Assembly (NCBI RefSeq): GCF_041807905.1
Contig: NZ_JBGVSA010000001.1
Location: forward strand, 1-64,000
Direction of reading: 5' to 3'
DNA: 64,000 nt
Origin: JBGVSA01 sp041807905
GTDB lineage: Bacteria; Pseudomonadota; Gammaproteobacteria; Burkholderiales; Rhodocyclaceae
In this document: positions 42,014-50,343 of the stretch, in pieces
How positions within the stretch are numbered: the stretch's first letter is position 1
How the letters are laid out: every line of letters begins with the position of its first letter
Notes under the pieces: model-generated
The model's input: only the letters and a program-made list of their open reading frames with translations
Told to the model about the DNA's origin: nothing
Database searches by the model: none
Position numbers and translations under genes: made by a program

Positions 42014-42928
42014 TCAGTGCGGTTCGACAACGTCATCGGCGCTTGCACCGATGTACTCCACCAAGCCTGCCACCAAGGCATCGAACGCCGTGCGGCAAGC
42101 TACGTTCTGCCGCAGATCCGCGTGCATCGTCACCCACGTTTCGAGCCGCATGGAGAATCGCTCCGCCAGCACCCGCACGAGGCCGCCGCGTTGCGCCAAC
42201 GGCTGCTGGCAGATGCCGATGCCAGCGCCGGCACGGATCAACGCCAGTTGCGCCACGTCGCTGTCGGCCCGCAGCGCAAAGCTCTCGCGCGTCAGGTTGC
42301 CAAACGTCCGCGTTGCGGCGCGAATGAATGGCGTCGCGTGATCGAAGCCGATGAGCGCGTGTGCGGTCAGTTCGTCGACGGTGCTCGGCACGCCGTGCCG
42401 GGCAACGTAGGCATCGCTGGCATGCAGGCCCAGTTCGATGTCGCCGATGCGGCGGGCGACGAGTTGCTCCTGCTGTGGGCGTGTCATGCGCACGGCGATA
42501 TCCGCCTCGCGGTGGAGCAGATCCTGCACGCGATTGCTCAATGCCAGTTCGATCATGAGCGCCGGATGTTGCGCCCGCAGTGCGGCAACGATGGGAGGCA
42601 GCACCTCAACGCCGACGACCTCGCTGGCGGTGATCCGGACGACCCCGCCAACCGCCTCGTCGGCGGACGCGGCCGCCCGCTCCAGCGCGGCCGCCGTGCT
42701 GTCCATCGCCCGCGCATGACGTTCCAGCTCGTGGGCCAGTTGCGTCGCCCGCAGCCCGCTCGGAGAGCGTGTGAACAGCGATCGGTGCAGGACCTGCTCC
42801 AGCGCGGCAATATGCCGCCCGACCGTCGGTTGTGTGATGTCCAGCGCGCGGGCAGCGCCAGAGAGCGAACCTTCGTCGAGCACAGCGAGGAAGGATCGAT
42901 ACCATTCCCAGGGGATTTTCGAGGCCAT
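42014..42928 (-). CDS. LysR-family transcriptional regulator
   Basis: 304 residues. The N-terminal winged helix (~5-65) reads FLAVLDEGSLSGAARALDITQPTVGRHIAALE, the LysR DNA-binding signature. The effector domain (~90-295) is of the AaeR-like substrate-binding type (VVRITASEVVGVEVLPPIVAALR). It is divergent from the epimerase-like gene at 43027 across 98 bases, the standard layout for a LysR regulator and its target. AT-rich text (ttgtataacc) lies in that gap. Confidence 0.95.
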   Translation of the reverse strand: MASKIPWEWYRSFLAVLDEGSLSGAARALDITQPTVGRHIAALEQVLHRSLFTRSPSGLRATQLAHELERHARAMDSTAAALERAAASADEAVGGVVRITASEVVGVEVLPPIVAALRAQHPALMIELALSNRVQDLLHREADIAVRMTRPQQEQLVARRIGDIELGLHASDAYVARHGVPSTVDELTAHALIGFDHATPFIRAATRTFGNLTRESFALRADSDVAQLALIRAGAGIGICQQPLAQRGGLVRVLAERFSMRLETWVTMHADLRQNVACRTAFDALVAGLVEYIGASADDVVEPH

Positions 42929-43026
42929 GCATTTTTGTATAACCGATCCGCCATCTTCGTCAATTCCTTATTTGCCGATGCTTCGCCACACTGCATTCAC
43001 TGCATGTTTTTCCGACGGAGCGTCAC

Positions 43027-44028
43027 ATGAACCCCACAAACCGCGCACTGATTCTGGGCGCTACCGGAGGCATCGGTGGCGAAATCGCACGACAACTGCA
43101 AGCGACAGGCTGGCGTGTCCGCGCCCTGAGCCGAAACGCGCCCCGACACGCCGACGGCCTGGAGTGGATCAGGGGCGATGCGCTGGACGCTTCTGCGGTC
43201 ATGCGCGCATCGCACGACTGCGATGTCATCGTCCATGCCGTCAATCCACCGGGCTATCGTCGCTGGGGCGAACTCGTGCTGCCCATGCTCGACAACACCA
43301 TCGCCGCGGCCCGTCGAGCAGGCGCGCTGATCGTCCTGCCGGGCACGATCTACAACTACGGTCCCGACGCGCTCCCCCTCATCGACGAGGACGCGCCGCA
43401 ACGCCCGCGCACGCGTAAGGGCGCTATCCGCGTGGCGATGGAAGATCGCCTGCATGCATTTGCCGGCGATGGCGGTCGCGCCCTGATCGTCCGCGCCGGG
43501 GACTTCTTCGGCCCGCGCCCCGGCAACAGTTGGTTTTCGCAGGGAATGATCAGCGCCGGACGGCCAGTCCAGCGCATCGCGAATCCGGCCGTCGCAGGGA
43601 TCGGCCACCAATGGGCCTACCTGCCCGACGTCGCCCGCGTTGTCGCCGCCCTGCTCGGCCGGCGCGATGAGCTGCCCGCCTTCGCACGCTTCCACCTGGC
43701 GGGCTACTGGGATACGGACGGCCAGGGAATGGCGCAGGCCATCGCCCGCGTGGTGACGGCCCGGACCGGCACAGCACCGCGCATCGGCGGCTTTCCGTGG
43801 TGGGCGCTGGGCCTTGCCGCGCCGTTCAATGCCACCTTTCGCGAGCTGCTGGAAATGCGCTACCTGTGGCGCACGCCGGTCCGCCTGGACAACACACGCC
43901 TGGTCGACTTTCTCGGACACGAGCCGCGCACGCCGCTGGACGAGGCGGTCGAAGCGACCCTGCGCGGTATCGGCTGCCTTCCGCCGGCCGCAACGAGACC
44001 TCCGACGGCCTCGCTGGTCTCCTGGTGA
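43027..44028 (+). CDS. NAD(P)-dependent epimerase/dehydratase-like (extended SDR) protein
   Basis: 333 residues. An N-terminal Rossmann fold with LILGATGGIGGEIARQLQ (residues 8-25) and DCDVIVHAVNPPGYRRW follows NmrA/extended SDR proteins; the catalytic region is GTIYNYG with Tyr. The RAGDFFGPRP and LDNTRLVDFLGHEPRTPLDE blocks are typical of extended SDR epimerase-like proteins. Substrate unknown. Likely target of the divergent LysR regulator. 76 bases separate it from the Rieske-flavoprotein gene. Confidence 0.9.
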   Translation: MNPTNRALILGATGGIGGEIARQLQATGWRVRALSRNAPRHADGLEWIRGDALDASAVMRASHDCDVIVHAVNPPGYRRWGELVLPMLDNTIAAARRAGALIVLPGTIYNYGPDALPLIDEDAPQRPRTRKGAIRVAMEDRLHAFAGDGGRALIVRAGDFFGPRPGNSWFSQGMISAGRPVQRIANPAVAGIGHQWAYLPDVARVVAALLGRRDELPAFARFHLAGYWDTDGQGMAQAIARVVTARTGTAPRIGGFPWWALGLAAPFNATFRELLEMRYLWRTPVRLDNTRLVDFLGHEPRTPLDEAVEATLRGIGCLPPAATRPPTASLVSW

Positions 44029-44104
44029 TACACCCACCCGGCCAGTGGAAAGTCCCCGGGACGGGGGCGACAATTGTCATATCCGTTCCGGGCTAGAGGG
44101 CATC

Positions 44105-45628
44105 ATGGCCGAGCAAGCTGCGTCACCGCGCGACCTGCGCGCAGGTATTCCCGTCGATGAACTCGAAGACGGGGCCATCGTCGCCGGACAGGTCGACGGC
44201 GAAGAGGCAATCCTGGTGCGCAGCGGCACGCGCTTCTTTGCCATCGGCGCACTGTGCAGCCACTACCACGAACATCTGGTCAAGGGACTGGTGGTCGACT
44301 GCACCATCCGCTGCCCCCTGCACCATGCGAGCTTCGATCTGGCCACCGGCGAAGCGGTCCGCGCCCCGGCTTTCGATCCGCTGCCGTGCTGGCGCGTGGA
44401 GCATGGCGACGGCACGGTATTCGTCGGCGAGCGCATGACGTCGCAGACGCTGCGCGAGAATATCCCTGCGCCCCCGACGTCGGTGGTCATCGTGGGCGGC
44501 GGTGCTGCCGGCTTTGCGTGTGCCGACATGCTGCGTCGCGAAGGCTACAAAGGCCCGGTCACCATGGTGTGCGCCGAAGAAACCCTGCCCTGCGATCGCC
44601 CCAACCTGTCGAAGGACAATCTCGCCGGTACCGCGCCCGAAGAGTGGATCTACCTGCGCCCGGCACAGGCCTACGCGGACCAGCGCATCGAACTGCTGCG
44701 CGGCCTGCGCGTCACCGCGATCGATACCGGGGCGCGCACCGTCGCGCTTTCCGATGGCAACCGATTGCCATATGGCGCGCTGCTGCTTGCCACCGGCGCC
44801 GAGCCGGTTCGACTGGAGATTCCCGGCGCCGACCCCGCGCGCGTGCACGTGCTGCGCAGCGTGGCGGACAACCGCGCCATCGTCGCGCAGGTCACGCAGG
44901 CGCAGCGTGCGATTGTCGTCGGTGCCAGTTTCATTGGTCTGGAGGTTGCCGCCTCACTGCGCGAGCGTGGCGTCGAGGTCCACGTCGTGGCGCCGGATAG
45001 CGTGCCGATGCAGCGCGTGATGGGCGAGGACATCGGTCGTTTCGTACAGGCTCTGCACGAAGCGCACGGCGTGGTCTTTCACCTTGGCACCACCGTTGCC
45101 CGCATGGACGGCACCGTCGCCACGCTGGCCAATGGCGACACCATCGATGCGGATCTCATCGTGCTCGGCGTTGGCGTACGCCCGGCGACAGCGCTCGCCG
45201 AACAGGCGGGGCTTGCCGTCGAACGCGGCGTGTCGGTCGACGCTCACCTGCAGACCAGCGCGCCCGGCGTCTACGCTGCGGGCGATATCGCGCGCTGGCC
45301 CGATCCGCACACAGGCGAGCGCATGCGCGTGGAGCACTGGGTCGTCGCCACGCGACAGGGGCAGGTCGCCGCACGCAATATGCTCGGGCGCCAGGAAGTA
45401 TTCGACGCGGTGCCTTTCTTCTGGAGCCAGCATTACGACGTCATGATCCACTACGTCGGCCACGCCGAGGGCTGGGATGCGATCGAAGTCGACGGCGTCA
45501 TCAGCGACGCCAACGCGCAGGTGCGCTACAAGCGCGATGGCCGCACGCTCGCGGTAGCCACCATCGGGCGCGATCTCGATGGACTGAAAGCGGAATTCGA
45601 ACTGGAGCGCGCGTCTCCGTCCAGCTAG
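44105..45628 (+). CDS. Rieske [2Fe-2S]-pyridine nucleotide-disulphide oxidoreductase fusion (AIFM3-like ferredoxin reductase)
   Basis: 507 residues. Residues ~10-110 are a Rieske domain with Cys51-x-His53 and Cys70-x2-His73 cluster ligands. Residues ~125-430 bind FAD and NAD(P)H (VVIVGGGAAGFACADML; AIVVGASFIGLEVAASL; GVYAAGDIARWPD), and the C-terminal domain matches aromatic-ring dioxygenase ferredoxin reductases. It can carry electrons from NAD(P)H via FAD to an on-board iron-sulphur centre. A perfect palindrome gacaattgtc (44069-44078) lies 26 bases upstream of the ATG and may be an operator. Its end runs into a decayed ABC ATPase remnant. Confidence 0.94.
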   Translation: MAEQAASPRDLRAGIPVDELEDGAIVAGQVDGEEAILVRSGTRFFAIGALCSHYHEHLVKGLVVDCTIRCPLHHASFDLATGEAVRAPAFDPLPCWRVEHGDGTVFVGERMTSQTLRENIPAPPTSVVIVGGGAAGFACADMLRREGYKGPVTMVCAEETLPCDRPNLSKDNLAGTAPEEWIYLRPAQAYADQRIELLRGLRVTAIDTGARTVALSDGNRLPYGALLLATGAEPVRLEIPGADPARVHVLRSVADNRAIVAQVTQAQRAIVVGASFIGLEVAASLRERGVEVHVVAPDSVPMQRVMGEDIGRFVQALHEAHGVVFHLGTTVARMDGTVATLANGDTIDADLIVLGVGVRPATALAEQAGLAVERGVSVDAHLQTSAPGVYAAGDIARWPDPHTGERMRVEHWVVATRQGQVAARNMLGRQEVFDAVPFFWSQHYDVMIHYVGHAEGWDAIEVDGVISDANAQVRYKRDGRTLAVATIGRDLDGLKAEFELERASPSS

Positions 45629-46053
45629 GCGGCGAGATCGTCATGCCCGGCGCCAATGGCGCTGGCAAAAGCCCGCCGCTCAAGGCGCAGGGCGCCATGG
45701 TTGGGCGGCAACCGACCGTGAGCATTGCGCTCGACGGTGTTGAACTCTCACGCTTGCCGGGGCATCGTATCGTCGATGCAGCCCTTGCCCTGGTACCCGA
45801 AGGACGCGGCCAGTTCGGCGAATTGGCGGTCCGCGACAACCTGATGTTCGGTGCTCGGCCGCGCCACGCATACGCACACGCACATGAATCGAGCAAGGGC
45901 TACGCATTGGTATCGCAGCCGGCGATCCTGCCGCCGCTGCTCATGTGCCGCGGGCTGTTCGCCAGGGCGCGCAGAATGCGCGACGATGCGGCCCTCCAGC
46001 GCGCCGACCTGGGCGCTGCCGCCCCCAATACGCTGGACGGTGCTGCCGTCTGA
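45607..46053 (+). pseudogene. Remnant of LivF-type branched-chain amino acid ABC transporter ATPase
   Basis: An open frame with an ATG at 45643 gives 136 residues, but the similarity extends upstream in frame to about 45607 (VSVQLGGEIVMPGANGAGKS). The P-loop is damaged: GANGAGKSPP instead of GANGAGKST. HRIVDAALALVPEGRGQFGELAVRDNLMFGAR then matches LivF (LPEGR-type block). The ABC signature LSGGQ and Walker B/DEP are missing, and the frame resumes with LPPLLMCRGLFARARRMRDD, resembling the post-Walker-B LivF segment. So an internal deletion plus point decay. No LivG/H/M/J genes are nearby. It cannot be an active ATPase. Confidence 0.85.
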
Positions 46054-46073
46054 ATTCAAACAGGAGACTCCAC

Positions 46074-47525
46074 ATGCAGGACATTCAACTCATCATCGGC
46101 AGCGAGCGCGGTGCCGCGACTGGCGGCGCTACCTTCGAGCGGCGCAATCCGCTGGATCACAGCGTGGCTTCGCGTGCGCCAGCGGCAACCACGGACGACG
46201 CACGCCGGGCCGTCGATGCCGCCGCGCAGGCGTTCCCCGCATGGGCAGCGATGGGGCCGAACGAGCGCCGCGCGCTGCTGATGAAGGCGTCCGCCGCGCT
46301 CGAAGCACGCGCCGAGGCTTTCACGGCGGCGATGGCGGCCGAGACCGGCGCGTCCGCGATCTGGGCCGGTTTCAACGTGCATCTGGCAGCCGGCATGTTG
46401 CTGGAGGCCGCTGCGCTGACCACGCAGATCAACGGTGAGGTGATTCCCTCCGATGTGCCCGGCAGCGTTGCCATGGCGGTGCGTCGCCCGGCCGGCGTGG
46501 TGGTCGGCATCGCGCCCTGGAATGCGCCCATCATCCTCGGCGTGCGTGCGCTTGCCACGCCGCTGGCCTGCGGCAACACGGTGGTGTTCAAGGGCTCGGA
46601 GCTGTGCCCAGCCACGCACGGCCTGATCATCGAAGCGCTGCTTGAAGCGGGCCTGCCCGCCGGCGTGGTCAATTACGTGACCAATGCGCCGCAGGATGCC
46701 GGTGCCGTCGTCGAAGCCATGGTCGCGCATCCAGCGGTGCGGCGCGTGAACTTCACCGGCTCCACGCGCGTGGGCCGCCTGGTGGCACAGACCTGTGCGC
46801 GCCATCTCAAACCGGTTTTGCTGGAACTGGGCGGCAAGGCGCCCTTCGTGGTACTGGACGACGCCGACATCGACGCTGCGGTGGCGGCGGCCGCATTCGG
46901 CGCGTTCGCCAACTCGGGGCAGATCTGCATGTCGACCGAACGCATCATCGTCGATGAGTCGATTGCCGACACCTTCGTCGCCCGCCTGGCCGACAAGGCC
47001 GCCAGCCTGCCGCTGGGCGATCCGCGCAAAGGGCCCGTGGTACTCGGCTCGGTCGTCGATATGACGACGGTGGAGCGCTGCAATGCGCTCATCGATGACG
47101 CTCTGGCGCGCGGCGCGGTCCTGGTGTGCGGCGGCCGTGCCAGCGACACGCTCATGCCGGCGACCCTGCTCGACCGCGTCACGCCCGACATGGAAATCTT
47201 CCGCGAAGAGACCTTCGCCCCGGTGAAAGCCGTCGTGCGCGTACGCGGCGCGGACGAGGCCGTCGCCTGCGCCAACGACAGCGAGTTCGGCTTGTCTGCA
47301 GCAGTGTTCGGGCGCGACGTGGCGCGTGCCTGGCAGGTCGCCTCGCGTATAGAGTCGGGCATCTGCCACGTGAATGGTCCAACCGTGCACGACGAAGCCC
47401 AGATGCCTTTCGGCGGGGTGAAATCGTCCGGTTACGGTCGCTTTGGCGGCAAGAATGGCATCGACGCGTTCACCGAGACACGCTGGATCACGCTGCAGAC
47501 GACGCCCCGTCAGTACCCATTCTGA
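46074..47525 (+). CDS. Aldehyde dehydrogenase (vanillin/benzaldehyde dehydrogenase-like)
   Basis: 483 residues, NAD(P)-dependent ALDH fold. Catalytic Cys285 (in NSGQICMSTERI) and general-base Glu251 (LLELGGKAP) are present with the correct 34-residue spacing; the cofactor loop FTGSTRVG, APWNAPIILGVRALATPLACG and the C-terminal MPFGGVKSSGYGRFGG are intact. The IAPWNAPI and QICMSTERI wording is like aromatic aldehyde dehydrogenases; substrate not proven. AGGAG precedes ATG 46074. It lies next to the Rieske reductase and the ABC remnant, hinting at a former aromatic or amino-acid catabolic cluster. Confidence 0.93.
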   Translation: MQDIQLIIGSERGAATGGATFERRNPLDHSVASRAPAATTDDARRAVDAAAQAFPAWAAMGPNERRALLMKASAALEARAEAFTAAMAAETGASAIWAGFNVHLAAGMLLEAAALTTQINGEVIPSDVPGSVAMAVRRPAGVVVGIAPWNAPIILGVRALATPLACGNTVVFKGSELCPATHGLIIEALLEAGLPAGVVNYVTNAPQDAGAVVEAMVAHPAVRRVNFTGSTRVGRLVAQTCARHLKPVLLELGGKAPFVVLDDADIDAAVAAAAFGAFANSGQICMSTERIIVDESIADTFVARLADKAASLPLGDPRKGPVVLGSVVDMTTVERCNALIDDALARGAVLVCGGRASDTLMPATLLDRVTPDMEIFREETFAPVKAVVRVRGADEAVACANDSEFGLSAAVFGRDVARAWQVASRIESGICHVNGPTVHDEAQMPFGGVKSSGYGRFGGKNGIDAFTETRWITLQTTPRQYPF

Positions 47526-47537
47526 AAGCGCGCCCGC

Positions 47538-48341
47538 TCAGATCGCGATGGCGCTGAGCGGCGCACGCACAGTGCCGTCCGACGGGTGTCCGCCGACGAA
47601 CAGTTTGAGTTCGCCCGGCGCGAATGCATGCCAGACCTCGTCGCTGGTGAGCGGTTGCGTGGCAATCACGCAGATGCGGTCATCCAGATGGTTGTGCTGG
47701 TTGAAGTCGATGGAAAGATCGCAATCGACGAGACGCGCCGACGTGAACGGCGACTGGCGCACGACGTAATGCAGATGCGTGGAGCAATGCGCGAAGAGCG
47801 CTTCGCCATTGGACAGCATGTAGTTGAACACGCCGTGCGCGGCGACCGTCGCCGAGAATTCCTGCAACGCTTCGTACAGGGCCGGCAAGGCCGGCGGCGT
47901 GTCGCCAAAGCGCGCGCGCAGGTGCTGCATGAGAAAGCAGAAGGCGCGCTCGGAGTCGGTATCGCCGACCGGCGTATACAGGCCCGAGAGCTGGGGGCGG
48001 AATTCCTTGAGGTCGCCGTTGTGCGCGAAGATCCAATGCCGCCCCCAGAGTTCGCGCTGGAAGGGGTGGCAATTCTGGAGCGACACCACGCCTTGCGTGG
48101 CCTTGCGAATGTGGGCGATGACGTTGCGCGATTTGATCGGATAACTGCGGATCATCTCCGCCAGCGGCGAGCGGCAGGACGCCTGCTCGTCGATGAACAG
48201 GCGGCAGCCGCGATCCTCGAAAAAGGCGATGCCCCACCCGTCGGCGTGCTCGCCCGTCATCCCGCCCCGCCGGCAGAACCCTTCGAAAGAGAAGGTAATC
48301 GCCGCCGGCTTATTGCAGTTCATGCCCAAAAGTTGGCACAT
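47538..48341 (-). CDS. Class II glutamine amidotransferase (YafJ-like)
   Basis: 267 residues. The protein starts Met-Cys (MCQLLGMNCNKPAAITFSFEGF), so Cys2 becomes the N-terminal nucleophile after Met removal, which fixes the start at 48341. The Ntn-hydrolase motifs HADGWGIAFFED, IAHIRKATQG and FAHNGDLKEF follow. It is a stand-alone glutaminase of unknown acceptor. Convergent with the aldehyde dehydrogenase, 12 bases apart. Confidence 0.92.
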   Translation of the reverse strand: MCQLLGMNCNKPAAITFSFEGFCRRGGMTGEHADGWGIAFFEDRGCRLFIDEQASCRSPLAEMIRSYPIKSRNVIAHIRKATQGVVSLQNCHPFQRELWGRHWIFAHNGDLKEFRPQLSGLYTPVGDTDSERAFCFLMQHLRARFGDTPPALPALYEALQEFSATVAAHGVFNYMLSNGEALFAHCSTHLHYVVRQSPFTSARLVDCDLSIDFNQHNHLDDRICVIATQPLTSDEVWHAFAPGELKLFVGGHPSDGTVRAPLSAIAI

Positions 48342-48491
48342 CTTATTGCAGCCTGTTCTGGAACCTGTTTCGCGGTGAAACAGCCTCCTAAAGCCAGGAA
48401 AGTCGTGTCTCCATATTCGCGTCGGCGCCTGTTCGCCGACCACGGTGCGCGTTTGCGCGTGACCACCCGCACAGGCGCCATTGTCGTCCCG

Positions 48492-48521
48492 CGCAGGGCG
48501 CACCGGGTGGCGCGCCCTGCG
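48492..48521. repeat. 10-bp inverted repeat in intergenic gap
   Basis: cgcagggcgc (48492-48501) and gcgccctgcg (48512-48521) with a 10-base loop, 35 bases beyond the stop of the minus-strand peptide-binding gene. No T-run on the downstream side. Possibly its terminator. Confidence 0.5.
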
Positions 48522-48556
48522 TCCGATTCAAAAATTCACTGCTCGTCGGAAAACGC

Positions 48557-50137
48557 TCACTCCGGCGAGAACTGCTGCGCGAAGGTGAATTCGTCGATGC
48601 GTGCCTTGTAGCGCACGCCCTTCTTCATCGCCCACGTGGCGTATTGGTGATGCAACGGAATCAGCGCGTAATCCTTGAGCGCCACGTTCGCCGCCTGGCG
48701 TGCGATTTCCGCACGCTTTTTGTCATCCACCGACGCCAGCGACGCCGCGATCAACTGATCGAGCTTGGGGTTGCTGTACTTGCCCCAGTTCCACGTCCCC
48801 CAGCCGGTGTCCGGGTTGGGCGTGCCCAGCAGCGAGCGCAGCGCGAAATCCCCCGCCAACGACCCCCATCCCAGCAGCGACATGCTGTATTCGGACGCCC
48901 GCGCCTTGCCGAAGTACGTTGCCAGCGGCAGCGTTTCGACCTTGGCCTGGATGCCGATGCGCGTCAGCAACTGCGCGGTGGTCTGCACGATCTGCTCGTC
49001 ATTGATGTAGCGATTGTTGGGCCCGTGCAGCGTGATGGCGAATCCGTCCGGATAGCCGGCATCCGCCAGCAGCTTTTTGGCGCCCGCCACGTCGTAGGCT
49101 TCGACCTTGAGCGAATCGTCATGCCCGAGGATGCCGGGCGCAACGATATTGGAAGCGGGCGTGGCGAGCCCTTCCATGGTGCGCTCGACCAGCGCCTGGC
49201 GATTGATGGCCTTGGAGATGGCTTGGCGGACGCGCAGGTCCTTGAGCGGATTTTTCGCCAGCGGCTTGCCGGCCTTGTCGGTCACGTACGGCGAGTTGTC
49301 GCGGAACTGGTCCAGGTGCCAGAAGATCGTGCGCCACGACGCACGCTGCTCCAGGTGAATCTTGGCGTTGCCCTTCAGCCGCGCGATGTCGGCGGTCGGA
49401 ACGTTCTCGATGGCGTCGACGTCGCCCGCCAGCAGTGCAGCGGTACGTGCAGCGTCATTGGTGAGGATGCGGAAGGTCACGTGCTCCCACGCCGGCTTTG
49501 GCCCCCAGTAGCTGTCGTTGCGCGCCAGTTCGATGGATTCACCGCGCCTGAAGCTGACGAACTTGAACGGGCCGGTGCCGATCATCGCCTTGCCGCTGTT
49601 GAAGTCGTCCGTGCTGGCCTTTTCGGCCGCCTTCTTCGACACGATGAAAATGGTGTTGATGTCCAGCGGCAGCGGTCCGTACGGCGTGGCCGTCTTGAGG
49701 CGCACGGTGTAAGGATCGACGATCTGCTTAGAGACGATCTGCTTGGTATAACTCGTGAATGGCCCCGGGCTGTTGGTGAGCGTGGCCGGGCGGTCAAGCG
49801 AGAACACTACATCGTCGGCCGTGAAGTTGCTGCCGTCATGGAACTTGACGCCCCGGCGGAGCTTGAATTCCCACGTTGTCGCATCGATCGGCTTCCACGA
49901 CGTCGCCAGGCCGGGTTCGTAGTGCCCGTCGGCGTCGATGTGCACGAGCGCGTCGAACACATGCTGCGAGAACGCGATGTTGGGCGCGATATTCACGAAA
50001 TGCGGATCGAGTGACGAAACGTCCGCTCCCAGGCCGATCTTCAGGTCGGCCGCCGTGGCCGTACCCGCTGCTGACAACACCAGACCGCTGAACGCAGCGG
50101 CCGCCATGATGCGAATCCCGCGCAACCAGAACGCCAT
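48557..50137 (-). CDS. Periplasmic solute-binding protein family 5 (peptide/opine ABC transporter)
   Basis: 526 residues with a cleavable signal peptide (AAAAFSGLVLSAAGTATAADL, cleavage ~residue 29-30). Family hallmarks are ADVSSLDPHFVN, EPGLATSWKPIDATTWEFKLRRGVKFHDG and GTGPFKFVSFRRGESIELARNDSYWG. It binds peptides or similar solutes for an ABC importer, but no permease or ATPase gene is in the neighbourhood, so it is an orphan that must use a transporter elsewhere. AAGGAG precedes the ATG. Divergent from the CorC/HlyC-type gene. Confidence 0.94.
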   Translation of the reverse strand: MAFWLRGIRIMAAAAFSGLVLSAAGTATAADLKIGLGADVSSLDPHFVNIAPNIAFSQHVFDALVHIDADGHYEPGLATSWKPIDATTWEFKLRRGVKFHDGSNFTADDVVFSLDRPATLTNSPGPFTSYTKQIVSKQIVDPYTVRLKTATPYGPLPLDINTIFIVSKKAAEKASTDDFNSGKAMIGTGPFKFVSFRRGESIELARNDSYWGPKPAWEHVTFRILTNDAARTAALLAGDVDAIENVPTADIARLKGNAKIHLEQRASWRTIFWHLDQFRDNSPYVTDKAGKPLAKNPLKDLRVRQAISKAINRQALVERTMEGLATPASNIVAPGILGHDDSLKVEAYDVAGAKKLLADAGYPDGFAITLHGPNNRYINDEQIVQTTAQLLTRIGIQAKVETLPLATYFGKARASEYSMSLLGWGSLAGDFALRSLLGTPNPDTGWGTWNWGKYSNPKLDQLIAASLASVDDKKRAEIARQAANVALKDYALIPLHHQYATWAMKKGVRYKARIDEFTFAQQFSPE

Positions 50138-50343
50138 GCAAGCTCCTTATCCAGACAATGAACGCAAGCGGCGAATTTGCCGCATTGCACACAGATGACG
50201 GAAATATAGCCTGCGCAGCGCGCAGTCGATAGAACCGGCAAGTCTTTCGTTATGCGCGGCAGCCTGTCACGCGGGCCTTTTGCACGAATACGGTATGATT
50301 GCCCGCTCTTGCCCGCTCGACGGGCGCACGCCCTGCCCCATCC

